A stretch of 64,000 bases of DNA, taken from the NCBI GenBank assembly GCA_000384615.1, contig ARQU01000011.1, forward strand, positions 1-64,000. The letters are read 5' to 3'. The notes under the pieces were generated by a model. That model saw nothing but the letters and a program-made list of their open reading frames with translations, was not told the origin of the DNA and searched no databases. The DNA is from an alpha proteobacterium SCGC AAA536-G10. GTDB taxonomy: Bacteria; Pseudomonadota; Alphaproteobacteria; Puniceispirillales; Marisalimonadaceae. Position 1 is the first letter of the stretch, and every line of letters starts with the position of its first letter. The position numbers were made by a program, and so were the translations under genes. Positions 30,561 to 40,570 of this stretch are shown one piece after another.

Positions 30561-31682
30561 TTATTTCTTTATATTTTTTTTTATTTTGATTGTTTGATTT
30601 GGCCTCAAATTTTCGTTACCTTTAACAACAACTAACTGTCCCTCATTTAAACCATTTAAAATTTCTATTTTATTACCTACTGAAACTCCTGTATTAACAA
30701 AGCTTTGTTTGGCCATTCCTTTATCAAAGATATAAACAACTTTTTGTTTTCCTCTTGGTATCAATGCGTCTTTTGGTATTAGTAATCTAGGCTTACTTTT
30801 CCCTACTGGAATATGTAATGAAAACCTTGTTCCAGAAGTATTTAATTTTTTTGGCAAAATTTCATTTAAACTTATTCTGAGTTTGCGTGTGCCAGTTCTC
30901 ATGTTTTCTAAATTAACTATACCTCTTACTTTTCCAAAATAACTTGATTTATTATGAATAATTTCTACATCAGAACCAATTATTACTATGGATGCTAAAT
31001 CTGATCTTAAATCGGTTTCTATTTCTTTTGATCCATTACCAACAATAGATGCTAAAACTTGACCTTTAGTAGATATAGCTCCCGTTTTAGCATCAATACT
31101 TATAATATTTCCATTAACTGGAGATTTGATTTTTGATAAACTTAGATCTTCTTTATATTTTTCTAGTAAAATTTTTAATCTTTTTATGTTATATCTTCTT
31201 TCAGCAATTTGTTGTTGGTTTTGAAGAAGTGTTATATTCACATTGTCCAAATTATCTTGAGTAATAATATTTTGCTTATAAAGGTTTTTTGCGTTAGATA
31301 ATTTTGATATCCTAAGAGAAAACTGCTTATTTAAAAAATTTAAAGTTTGCTCCTCATATTTTAGCTCAGCAGATATTTGTTTAATATCTCTAACTATATC
31401 TTTTGAGTTAAGTGTGAATAGTAAATCATTTTTTTTTACATCATCACCAATTTTAAAATGAATTTTCAGGATTTCTTGATTAATTTTTGAAGATATAATA
31501 GTTGGATTAATCGCAACTAACCTTCCAATAGTATTAGTTTTTTCAGCAATGTTAAAAATTTTAACTTTTTTAACTTCTACTAAAGAAGCTCTCTTATCTT
31601 TATTTTTAAAAGCAGATTGAGCATACAATGGATAGGATAGAAAAATACTTAAGAAAACTATAATAGATATTAAAATTTTCAT
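30561..31682 (-). CDS. RND efflux periplasmic adaptor (HlyD/MFP family)
   Basis: Signal peptide, IHFKIGDDVKKNDLLF, IKSPVNGNIISI lipoyl-like halves; adjacent to the permease. Confidence 0.9.
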   Translation of the reverse strand: MKILISIIVFLSIFLSYPLYAQSAFKNKDKRASLVEVKKVKIFNIAEKTNTIGRLVAINPTIISSKINQEILKIHFKIGDDVKKNDLLFTLNSKDIVRDIKQISAELKYEEQTLNFLNKQFSLRISKLSNAKNLYKQNIITQDNLDNVNITLLQNQQQIAERRYNIKRLKILLEKYKEDLSLSKIKSPVNGNIISIDAKTGAISTKGQVLASIVGNGSKEIETDLRSDLASIVIIGSDVEIIHNKSSYFGKVRGIVNLENMRTGTRKLRISLNEILPKKLNTSGTRFSLHIPVGKSKPRLLIPKDALIPRGKQKVVYIFDKGMAKQSFVNTGVSVGNKIEILNGLNEGQLVVVKGNENLRPNQTIKIKKNIKK

Positions 31683-31724
31683 ATTTTTCCCAAATTATTA
31701 AATGTTTAAAATATATATATAATA

Positions 31725-33347
31725 TTAAATTTGTGGACCAGAATCCACGAGCTTCTTGCCATGATCGTTATCACAGAATTTTTTGAAGTTATTTATAAAT
31801 AATTTCGCTAGATCCTTCGCTTTTTCATTCCAGTTATCTAAAGAATCCCAAGTTGACCTAGGATCCAACAAATCTGACGGAATATTATTTACACTTTTAG
31901 GAATTGCAAGATTGAAAAATGGGATGTTGTGTGTTTCTGCTTCATTAAGTTCATTGTTCAAAATAGCATCTATAATTGCTCTGGTATTTTTTAATGAAAT
32001 TCGTTCACCTTTTCCATTCCACCCAGTGTTGACTAAAAATACTTTTGCATTTACTGCTTTCATTTTTTTGGAAAGAACATTTGAATATCTCGTAGGATGA
32101 AGCATCAAAAAAGCTGCTCCATAACATGCTGAGAAAGTTGGCTGAGGCTCGGTTATTCCTCTTTCTGTTCCAGCTGTTTTTGCAGTAAAGCCTGACAAAA
32201 AATGGTATTCAGCTTGTTCATAAGAAAGTATTGACACGGGAGGAAGAACTCCAAATGCATCAGCAGCTAAAAAAATAATTTTTGAGGCATGTTGACCTTT
32301 GGAAACTGGTTTTACTATATTTTCTATATGATTGATAGGATAAGAAACTCTTGTATTTTCTGTAACTGAAGTATCAGAGTAATTTACTATACCATTTTCG
32401 TTTACACTTACATTTTCTAAAAGCGCATTTCTTCTAATTGCTTTGTATATGTCTGGTTCTTTATCTTTATCTAAGTCAACAGTTTTAGCATAACATCCAC
32501 CTTCAAAATTAAAAACACCTCCTTGGTCCCAACCATGCTCATCATCACCAATTAATTGTCTTTTTGGATCAGTAGAAAGAGTTGTTTTTCCAGTACCTGA
32601 TAGGCCAAAAAATAATGCTACTGAACCATCATCACCCTTATTAGCAGAACAGTGCATTGAAGCTATATTTTTTTGGGGTAATAAGTAATTCATTACAGAA
32701 AACATCCCCTTTTTCATCTCACCGCCATACCAACTGCCTCCAATTATTTGAATATTATCTGTTAAGTTAAAAGCTATAAATGTCTCTGAATTTAATCCTT
32801 GCTTTTCAAAGTTTTTGTTTGTTGACTTAGATCCATTCAAAACATGAAAATCAGGCACAAAGTTTTTAAGTTCTTCATCAGTTGGTCTTATGAACATGTT
32901 TTTAACAAAATGAGCTTGCCATGCAACTTCCATCACAAATCTCACACTTAAACAAGTATCTTTGTTTGCTCCACAAAATGCGTCAATCACGTAAAGTTTT
33001 TTATTGGAAAGTTGTTTACTAACAATACAATACAGATTATCCCATATTTCTTTATTGATTGGTTTATTGTCATTTTTAGAAAATTTGGACGTCCACCATA
33101 AATTATTTTTAGTAGTCTCATCTTTTAAGATATATTTATCTTTAGGAGATCTTCCAGTGTAAATACCCGTCATCACATTAACAGCACCAAATTCAGTATT
33201 CTGAACTTTCTCAAAGCCCTCTAATTTTGAAGAATTTTCTTCAATATAAAGATGTTCGAAAGATGGATTGTAGATAATTTCAGTAATACCTTTTATTCCA
33301 ATTTCAATTAATTGCTTTTGTACTTTATTATTCATTAAATTATCCAA
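31725..33347 (-). CDS. pckA: phosphoenolpyruvate carboxykinase (ATP)
   Basis: [15 protein letters not shown]-type motif ([14 protein letters not shown]), [24 protein letters not shown]. Confidence 0.95.
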   Translation of the reverse strand: MDNLMNNKVQKQLIEIGIKGITEIIYNPSFEHLYIEENSSKLEGFEKVQNTEFGAVNVMTGIYTGRSPKDKYILKDETTKNNLWWTSKFSKNDNKPINKEIWDNLYCIVSKQLSNKKLYVIDAFCGANKDTCLSVRFVMEVAWQAHFVKNMFIRPTDEELKNFVPDFHVLNGSKSTNKNFEKQGLNSETFIAFNLTDNIQIIGGSWYGGEMKKGMFSVMNYLLPQKNIASMHCSANKGDDGSVALFFGLSGTGKTTLSTDPKRQLIGDDEHGWDQGGVFNFEGGCYAKTVDLDKDKEPDIYKAIRRNALLENVSVNENGIVNYSDTSVTENTRVSYPINHIENIVKPVSKGQHASKIIFLAADAFGVLPPVSILSYEQAEYHFLSGFTAKTAGTERGITEPQPTFSACYGAAFLMLHPTRYSNVLSKKMKAVNAKVFLVNTGWNGKGERISLKNTRAIIDAILNNELNEAETHNIPFFNLAIPKSVNNIPSDLLDPRSTWDSLDNWNEKAKDLAKLFINNFKKFCDNDHGKKLVDSGPQI

Positions 33348-33551
33348 AATCTATTTAAAGGCGTAGAACTAATCTTTATTATTTTAAAACAAACATCAAG
33401 TTAATTATATTAAAAAAAATGGTATATAAAAAATTAAAATTAATGATGTAAAATATTATATTTTCTAATATGTTTTGTTAGAAACGATTTAATTTCAATT
33501 TTTTAAAGTAAATTAAATAATCTTTTGCACAAATTAAAATGAAGAAAAATT

Positions 33552-34667
33552 ATGGATAAAAATTTAACGATTATAGGTGGAGGGTTTGCCTCTTGGGTAC
33601 TAGCAAGTGTTTTTGCTAAACAAGGTTATTATATCAGTCTTTTTGAGGGTAAAGCCAAAAATTTTGGGTCTCAACAAATTTCTCCTAATGGCTGGACTGC
33701 ATTATCTAACCTAGTAAACCCAAAGAAAATTGAACCATATTTTGAACCTTTTCATAGTATTTATTTTAAAAAGTTAAATACAAATCAAAACTTGGAATTT
33801 TTAACCCAATTTAATTTATTGAATAAAATAGGTAATTTTGGTTCTATTGAAAGAGAGAGTATAATTAAAATATTCAAAAACCAAACTCTTAAAAATAAAT
33901 CTGTTACAGTTTATAATTCACAGATACAACATGTAATTTCTGAAAATGAAAATAATAAAATTATTGATGATGATGGAAGAGTATTTGAGGCGAAAAGTAT
34001 AATAGGCGCAGATGGTATAAATGGTATATCCAGAAGATTTGTTGTGGGATTAGATAAAAATATAGCTTCAAAAAAAATTTATAGAGCTGTTTCTTTTCAA
34101 AATAATCCTTACCAATTGACAAAAAAAATTCTTCAAGTTTTATTTCATGATAAAGGTTATTTTGTTATTTACCCAACTATAATTAATAAGAAAAAAGCTA
34201 CTAATTTTATTTTTGTACCAACTAATAATAATTTTGGTCCACCAGAGATCAATAAAAAAACTGTAAATTATTTAATACCTAATGATTTGAATTGGATTAC
34301 TACAATTAGTTCATATAAGAGTGGCGAGAAAACTTCTATTTATAAAAATGGTGTTTTTTTGTTTGGTGATGCTGCATTTACTATACCTCCGCATTTAGCC
34401 CAAGCAGGTAATCAAATATTGGAAGACGCAGATTTTCTAAGAAAAAAATTAGCAGACAATAGTAATTTTAAAGATGTCATAAATTCTTTTATTAAATATA
34501 GATATCTCAAAAAAAATATTGTTGCTGATAAATCTTCAATGATCGGTAAAATATTTAGCGCTCAAAAATTAGTTGGAAATTTAAGAAACTTATGTATTAA
34601 ATCTAATAAACTCGATTTATTTGACTACGTTCTTAATCCTATTTGGACAAATGAAAATTATGAATAA
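33552..34667 (+). CDS. FAD-dependent monooxygenase-like oxidoreductase
   Basis: TIIGGGFASWVLASVFAKQGYYISLFE, GADGINGISRR, LFGDAAFTIPPHLAQAGNQILED. Confidence 0.78.
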   Translation: MDKNLTIIGGGFASWVLASVFAKQGYYISLFEGKAKNFGSQQISPNGWTALSNLVNPKKIEPYFEPFHSIYFKKLNTNQNLEFLTQFNLLNKIGNFGSIERESIIKIFKNQTLKNKSVTVYNSQIQHVISENENNKIIDDDGRVFEAKSIIGADGINGISRRFVVGLDKNIASKKIYRAVSFQNNPYQLTKKILQVLFHDKGYFVIYPTIINKKKATNFIFVPTNNNFGPPEINKKTVNYLIPNDLNWITTISSYKSGEKTSIYKNGVFLFGDAAFTIPPHLAQAGNQILEDADFLRKKLADNSNFKDVINSFIKYRYLKKNIVADKSSMIGKIFSAQKLVGNLRNLCIKSNKLDLFDYVLNPIWTNENYE

Positions 34668-35205
34668 GACATTAATATTTTTTTTAATAATTACTGGAAT
34701 TTCAATGATCAACAAAGTTAGTGCGAATGCATATAAGTATAGTTTTACATCAATTGATGGTAAGATTATTAATTTGAAAGAGTTTATGGGGAAACCAATC
34801 TTGCTAGTCAATACAGCCTCACTTTGTGGTTTTACCAATCAATATGAAGATATTGAATCACTTTATAACGAGTATAAAGCAAATGACTTGATAGTGTTAG
34901 GTATTCCCTCTAATGATTTTGGAAATCAAGAATTATCTTCAAACGATAAAGTTAAAGAGTTTTGTACAACAAATTTTAATATTAATTTTTTGTTAACCGA
35001 AATAACTAAAATAAAAGGGCAAAATGGGCATCCTTTTTTTAAATGGGTAAAAGAGGAGGCTGGTTTTTTAGCTTTTCCAAAATGGAATTTCTATAAATAT
35101 TTAGTTAATCGTGAAGGTGAATTAGTTTCATGGTATTCAAGCACGACAAATCCTATGTCAAAGAAAATGAAAACAGAAGTAAAAAGATTAATAGATAACA
35201 AATAA
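34651..35205 (+). CDS. glutathione peroxidase family protein
   Basis: LLVNTASLCGFTNQYEDIESLYNEYK (Cys form), WNFYKYLVNREGELVSWYSS; overlaps preceding gene. Confidence 0.92.
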   Translation: MKIMNKTLIFFLIITGISMINKVSANAYKYSFTSIDGKIINLKEFMGKPILLVNTASLCGFTNQYEDIESLYNEYKANDLIVLGIPSNDFGNQELSSNDKVKEFCTTNFNINFLLTEITKIKGQNGHPFFKWVKEEAGFLAFPKWNFYKYLVNREGELVSWYSSTTNPMSKKMKTEVKRLIDNK

Positions 35206-35228
35206 AAAGCCATCCTAAGATGGCTTTT
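35205..35228. terminator. bidirectional intrinsic terminator between convergent genes
   Basis: Perfect 10-bp stem aaaagccatc/gatggctttt with ctaa loop, A/T tracts at both sides. Confidence 0.85.
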
Positions 35229-35251
35229 ATAAATGAAGAATTAATTATACT

Positions 35252-35980
35252 TTATTCTCTGTTTCCAAGGAACATTAATAAAAATTGAAACATAAGTATA
35301 AAATCTAAATACAAAGTTAGAGCCCCTAAAACAGACTTTTTACCTTCTGCTTCATTATTGTCTCCAGCCAAATACATATTCTTAATCTTTTGTGTATCAT
35401 AGGCTGTTAAACCTGCAAATATAAGAACTCCTATGATTGAAATCATAAAGTCTAATTGTGTAGAGGCCATGAATATATTTACTATTTGAGCAATAATAAG
35501 TCCAAATACACCCATCATTAAAAAAGAACCTAAGCCTGAAAGCGATTTTTTTGTTGTATATCCGTATATAGATAATGCTGCAAAAGCAGCTGCAGTTACA
35601 AAAAAAGCTCTTACAACTGAAGCACCTGTGTATACAAGCAATACTGAAGACAAAGAAAGTCCCATTAGACCAGCATAAATGTAGAACAAATTCCTAGCTT
35701 TTCCTGATGAAATACTATTTATTTTTGCTGAAATATAAAAAACCATTCCTAAAGGTGCAAGCATTATAACCCATTTTAACGGACTTAGAAAAAATAACTC
35801 ACCAATGGGTGTTAACGCACCATTTGAAATAGCAAGAAAGTTTAATCCCATAGCCATTAATCCTGTCAATGCTAAGGCTGTTGTCATATGATTATAAACA
35901 CCAAGCATGTATGCTCTAAGACCCAAATCTATCTGGGTAGCTTGAGCATTGGAACTTGACATAAAACGATTATTATTCAT
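35252..35980 (-). CDS. Bax inhibitor-1/YccA family membrane protein
   Basis: MNNNRFMSSSNAQATQIDLGLRAYMLGVYNHM; LTAYDTQKIKNMY; LYLDFILMFQFLLMFLG. Confidence 0.93.
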   Translation of the reverse strand: MNNNRFMSSSNAQATQIDLGLRAYMLGVYNHMTTALALTGLMAMGLNFLAISNGALTPIGELFFLSPLKWVIMLAPLGMVFYISAKINSISSGKARNLFYIYAGLMGLSLSSVLLVYTGASVVRAFFVTAAAFAALSIYGYTTKKSLSGLGSFLMMGVFGLIIAQIVNIFMASTQLDFMISIIGVLIFAGLTAYDTQKIKNMYLAGDNNEAEGKKSVLGALTLYLDFILMFQFLLMFLGNRE

Positions 35981-36068
35981 TTATCAATTATCCTTTTGAA
36001 TTATTTGTTATTTATATAATGTAATACTTAATAAGATCTAAAGCAATAGTTTCACAAAAAATTAATAT

Positions 36069-37184
36069 TTATAGAGAATGTATAGGAACAATCTTATTAA
36101 TTTGGGATTTTCTTATTTTCTCAGTATCAGATTTCAATTGACCACATGCCGCATAAATATCCTGCCCCCTTGGTTTTCTTATTGGTGACGCAAAACCAGC
36201 ATCCATTATTATTTTTGCAAAATTGTCTATTTTATTTTGAGAAGAGGTTTCAAAAAAAGAACCTGGCCACGGATTGAAGGGAATTAAATTTATTTTAGAT
36301 GGAATTCCTCTAATAAGTTTTATCAAGTTATTTGCATCTTCTTCAGAATCATTAATATCTTTTAACATAACGTATTCCCAAGTAATTCTTCGAGAATTAG
36401 ATAAGTTAGGATAGTTACGACAAGAATTTATCAAATCTTCAAGATTATATTTTTTATTAATAGGAACTAATATATCTCTGAGTTTATCACTAACTGCGTG
36501 AAGTGAAATTGCTAAGTTTACACCTAACTCAGCACCAGTCTTATCGATATAGGGTATAATACCTGAAGTTGAAAGTGTTATTCTGCGCCTAGACAATGAA
36601 ATGCCATCATCTGACATCATAATTTTTATTGCTTTACTTACCTCGCCATAATTTAGTAATGGCTCTCCCATACCCATCATAACTACATTTGTAACTTTTC
36701 TATGATTTTTTCCTGACGGCCAATCATCTAAATAATCCATAACTAGCATCAATTGACCAATAATCTCTCCTGAAGTAAGATTTCTGACTAAATTTTGTGT
36801 TCCTGTATGACAAAATGAACAATTAAGAGTGCAACCTACTTGACTTGATAAGCAAACTGTTCCTCGATCTTCTTGGGGTATATAAACTGTTTCAACTTCA
36901 GATCCATCTTTAAGCTTGATAAGCCATTTAATTGTTCCATCCTTACTTTCTTTCATTTCTGAAATTAGTGGCCTAGAAATTAAAGATAATTCCTTTAATA
37001 GATCTCTTGTTGGTTTTGAAATATTATTCATTTCTATAAAAGATTGTGATCCAAAACAATAAATCCATCTCCAAATTTGAGTAGCTCTAAATTTTGAAAG
37101 ATTATTTTTTAAACAAAAGGTTTGTAATTCTTCGAAACTAAAATTTAGTAGATCTTGTTTTGGCATGTCTACTTTCTTACTCAA
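36069..37184 (-). CDS. rlmN: 23S rRNA (adenine2503-C2)-methyltransferase / tRNA A37 methyltransferase
   Basis: CTLNCSFCHTG radical SAM motif; VVMMGMGEPLLNY; ISLHA. Confidence 0.96.
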   Translation of the reverse strand: MSKKVDMPKQDLLNFSFEELQTFCLKNNLSKFRATQIWRWIYCFGSQSFIEMNNISKPTRDLLKELSLISRPLISEMKESKDGTIKWLIKLKDGSEVETVYIPQEDRGTVCLSSQVGCTLNCSFCHTGTQNLVRNLTSGEIIGQLMLVMDYLDDWPSGKNHRKVTNVVMMGMGEPLLNYGEVSKAIKIMMSDDGISLSRRRITLSTSGIIPYIDKTGAELGVNLAISLHAVSDKLRDILVPINKKYNLEDLINSCRNYPNLSNSRRITWEYVMLKDINDSEEDANNLIKLIRGIPSKINLIPFNPWPGSFFETSSQNKIDNFAKIIMDAGFASPIRKPRGQDIYAACGQLKSDTEKIRKSQINKIVPIHSL

Positions 37185-37193
37185 TTATTTAAA

Positions 37194-37712
37194 TTAAGAG
37201 CAACTCTTATCTATTAACCTTAAAGCTTTTGTGAAGCCTGATAATGAGTATGTGTCAACAATTTCATTACCTGGGGTTGATGTCCCAGTAACTGTTAATG
37301 TCTTACCTCTTCTCATTGATTGAACTAAAACCCTATCTATTTTTGAACTTTCGGACCATGCTCTATCATCTACTGGAAATAGTTTTGTTTTTTTTCCATC
37401 AACATCGAAAATCACATCCTTATTAAGTTTAAAAATAAAACCTGCTTTTATAGAAACTTCATGGGTACTTCCACCTTTTGTGTTTGTTACAAATACATAA
37501 GGTTTTCCTCGGTTATTTTTATTGAATTTACCTCTTGTTTTTATTGGTTCAGAAGTAATAAAACATGTAAAATTTTTATTAAGTTTTGTTGTGTAGGCAT
37601 TCCATTTTTTTTTGGTACCTAATAACTTAGTTTCACCAAAAACTAAATTTGAAAAAAGAATTGTCAAGAAAAAGCAGATTAAAAAAGAAAAAAATTTTTT
37701 GAAGAATATCAT
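37194..37712 (-). CDS. invasion associated locus B (IalB)-like family protein
   Basis: Signal peptide, FTCFITSEPIKTRGKFNKNNRGKPYVFVTN, VQSMRRGKTLTVTGTSTPGNEIVDTYSLSGFTKAL. Confidence 0.75.
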   Translation of the reverse strand: MIFFKKFFSFLICFFLTILFSNLVFGETKLLGTKKKWNAYTTKLNKNFTCFITSEPIKTRGKFNKNNRGKPYVFVTNTKGGSTHEVSIKAGFIFKLNKDVIFDVDGKKTKLFPVDDRAWSESSKIDRVLVQSMRRGKTLTVTGTSTPGNEIVDTYSLSGFTKALRLIDKSCS

Positions 37713-37995
37713 TTAACATCTCATTCAATTTATGTCTTCTAATACAAAATGCTATATAATAGATTATTAATTCGTCTATTTGAAAAAAATAATAATTTTT
37801 AAAGATTAGAAGATATTTTTAAAGTAACAACAATTAGTAGCGCTGACAACTATAAAATATAGAAGGTAGAATTAAATAATTATTTTTACAAAAAATGATA
37901 TTTAACGTAATTAATAAATAATTAATTCAGGGCTGTAAAATCATTCGTTATTTAAAATTTCATGAATTATAATTACTATAACTTAAGGATAAAAA

Positions 37996-39222
37996 ATGCT
38001 TAACCAAAAACCTGAAGTTAAAAAAATAGTTTTAGCTTACTCTGGAGGTTTAGATACCTCTGTTATTTTGAAATGGCTCCAAGATAATTATCAATGTGAT
38101 GTTGTTACTTTCACTGCTGACATTGGTCAGGGTGAAGAAGTTGAGCCAACAAGGAAAAAAGCAAAATCTCTTGGTGTTAAAGAGATTTTTATAGATGATT
38201 TAAAAGAAGAATTTGTGAGAGATTTTGTTTTTCCAATGTTTAGGGCAAATGCCTTATATGAAGGAGTATATTTACTCGGCACCTCTATTGCTAGACCTCT
38301 TATCGCTAAAAGACAGATTGAAATTGCAAAATTAACTGGCTCTGATGCTGTATCACATGGCGCAACTGGAAAAGGGAATGATCAGGTAAGATTTGAAATT
38401 GGTTACTATAGTTTGCAACCAGATATTAACGTTATTTCTCCATGGCGGGAATGGGATCTTTCAAGCAGGGCGAGTTTGATTAATTATGCAGAGAAAAATC
38501 AAATTCAAGTGCCTAAAGATAAAAGAGGCGATGCACCATTTAGCGTTGATGCAAATTTATTACATATTTCCGCAGAAGGAAAAATCTTGGAGGATCCGTG
38601 GTTGGAACCTGAAGAATTTATATATTCTCGAACAGTATCTCCATTTGAAGCTCCAGACAAACCAACAGAAATAATATTAGAATTCTTAAATGGTGATCCA
38701 ATCTCTTTAAATGGTCAAAATTTGTCTCCAGCTGATATGCTTCATCAATTAAATGTTTTAGGCGGAAAAAATGGTATAGGAAGAATTGATTTAGTTGAAA
38801 ATAGATTTGTGGGTATGAAATCTAGAGGAGTATATGAAACTCCAGGCGGTACCATACTATTTCATATGAGAAGAGCTATTGAGTCAATCACCTTAGATAA
38901 AGGTGCCGCACATCTAAAAGATGAATTAATGCCCAAATATGCTGAGTTGATTTACAATGGATTTTGGTTTTCTCCAGAAAGAGAAATGCTACAAGCGTCA
39001 ATAGACATAAGTCAAAAAAATGTTTCAGGAACAGTAAGAGCTAAGTTATATAAAGGAAACGTAATTATAACTGGAAGAAAATCACCTTTTTCTTTGTATA
39101 GTGAAAGCTTAGTAACTTTCGAAGAAGGTACTACAGATTATAATCATTCCGATGCCGAAGGATTTATAAAGTTAAACGCACTTAGATTGAGGGTTAAAAA
39201 AATAATTGAATGCTCTTCTTGA
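37996..39222 (+). CDS. argG: argininosuccinate synthase
   Basis: [42 protein letters not shown]. Confidence 0.97.
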   Translation: MLNQKPEVKKIVLAYSGGLDTSVILKWLQDNYQCDVVTFTADIGQGEEVEPTRKKAKSLGVKEIFIDDLKEEFVRDFVFPMFRANALYEGVYLLGTSIARPLIAKRQIEIAKLTGSDAVSHGATGKGNDQVRFEIGYYSLQPDINVISPWREWDLSSRASLINYAEKNQIQVPKDKRGDAPFSVDANLLHISAEGKILEDPWLEPEEFIYSRTVSPFEAPDKPTEIILEFLNGDPISLNGQNLSPADMLHQLNVLGGKNGIGRIDLVENRFVGMKSRGVYETPGGTILFHMRRAIESITLDKGAAHLKDELMPKYAELIYNGFWFSPEREMLQASIDISQKNVSGTVRAKLYKGNVIITGRKSPFSLYSESLVTFEEGTTDYNHSDAEGFIKLNALRLRVKKIIECSS

Positions 39223-39228
39223 GTATTT

Positions 39229-39456
39229 CTATTTTAAACAAACTGGTCCGATTGAACCATCTTCAGAAACCTGTTTTAAAACAATTTTCCCATTTTGAGC
39301 TAATGCATAAGTGTTTTTTAATTTACCAGACGGACAATCTACCGGCTTAACAAAACTATATTTTATGGGACCAGATTTAGATGATTCAATTAAAAATTCT
39401 TTAACATGGGGATCTTGAAGACTTAACAGTGAATAGATAGCTACAAAAAATATCAT
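39229..39456 (-). CDS. small hypothetical protein with N-terminal hydrophobic segment
   Basis: 75 codons with upstream ggag-like site; no family recognised. Confidence 0.5.
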   Translation of the reverse strand: MIFFVAIYSLLSLQDPHVKEFLIESSKSGPIKYSFVKPVDCPSGKLKNTYALAQNGKIVLKQVSEDGSIGPVCLK

Positions 39457-39553
39457 AATTTTCTCCTTTTAATTATGTATTTCATTATTAAGTGGCTATA
39501 ATTTGACAAAATTAGACTGAATTTGGGCAATTTAAGTTTTTAAGGAATATAAT

Positions 39554-40570
39554 ATGAGTAATAAAATATTTACAATACCAGAAAAAATGCAAGCTATAGA
39601 GATCAAAGAATTTGGTTCTCCTGAAAATTTAAATCCTTGTTTTCGATCAATCCCAAAACTTTCTAATAATCAAGTTTTAATTAAAGTTTCATTTGCAGGT
39701 GTCAATAGACCAGATTTATTACAAAGACAAGGTAACTATAAAGTTCCAGATAGTGCATCAGATTTACCTGGTCTAGAAGTTTCGGGTATTATCGTTGATA
39801 TGAAAGGTTCCAATTTAAAATATGATATAGGAGACAAAGTTTGTGCACTTTGTCATGGAGGTGGGTATGCAGAATACGTGTCAGTAGATGTAGGTCACTG
39901 TATGCTTGTCCCACAGAATTACTCAATGCAAGAGGCTGCATGTATACCTGAGACTTTTATAACTGTTTGGAGTAATTTATTTATTCGTGGAAAATTATCA
40001 AAAAATGAAAAAGTTCTTATTCATGGAGGTGCAAGTGGTATTGGGACCACTGCAATTCAACTAGCAAAACAATTTGGTACTACTGTTTACGCAACAGCAG
40101 GGAGTGACAAAAAATGTTCTGCGGTAGAAAAAATTGGAGCAACCAAATGTATTAACTATAGAAGTATGGAATTTGAAAATGAAATAAATAAACTAACAAA
40201 TAATGAGGGTGTTGATGTTATTTTAGATATGGTTGCCGGAGGCTATATTCAAAGGAATTTAAAATGTTTAAACTTTGATGGCAGATTAATAATTATTGCA
40301 GTTCAAGGTGGAATTAAAGATGAGGTAAATTTTGCAAATATTATGATTAAGAGACAAACAATTTCTGGATCTACGTTAAGGCCACAATCATCGAATAAGA
40401 AATCTGAGTATGTTGAAAGTCTTGTTACAAATACTTGGAAATTTCTGGAGTCAGGTAAAATAAAACCCATTATTGAAAAAGAATTTGAATTAATGGATGC
40501 AGTTAATGCACACAAAGCTCTTGAAAAAGGCGATCATATTGGAAAATTTATTATGAGAGTTACTCAATAA
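39554..40570 (+). CDS. NAD(P)H quinone oxidoreductase (zeta-crystallin-like MDR)
   Basis: VSFAGVNRPDLLQRQGNY; VLIHGGASGIGTTAIQLAK. Confidence 0.92.
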   Translation: MSNKIFTIPEKMQAIEIKEFGSPENLNPCFRSIPKLSNNQVLIKVSFAGVNRPDLLQRQGNYKVPDSASDLPGLEVSGIIVDMKGSNLKYDIGDKVCALCHGGGYAEYVSVDVGHCMLVPQNYSMQEAACIPETFITVWSNLFIRGKLSKNEKVLIHGGASGIGTTAIQLAKQFGTTVYATAGSDKKCSAVEKIGATKCINYRSMEFENEINKLTNNEGVDVILDMVAGGYIQRNLKCLNFDGRLIIIAVQGGIKDEVNFANIMIKRQTISGSTLRPQSSNKKSEYVESLVTNTWKFLESGKIKPIIEKEFELMDAVNAHKALEKGDHIGKFIMRVTQ

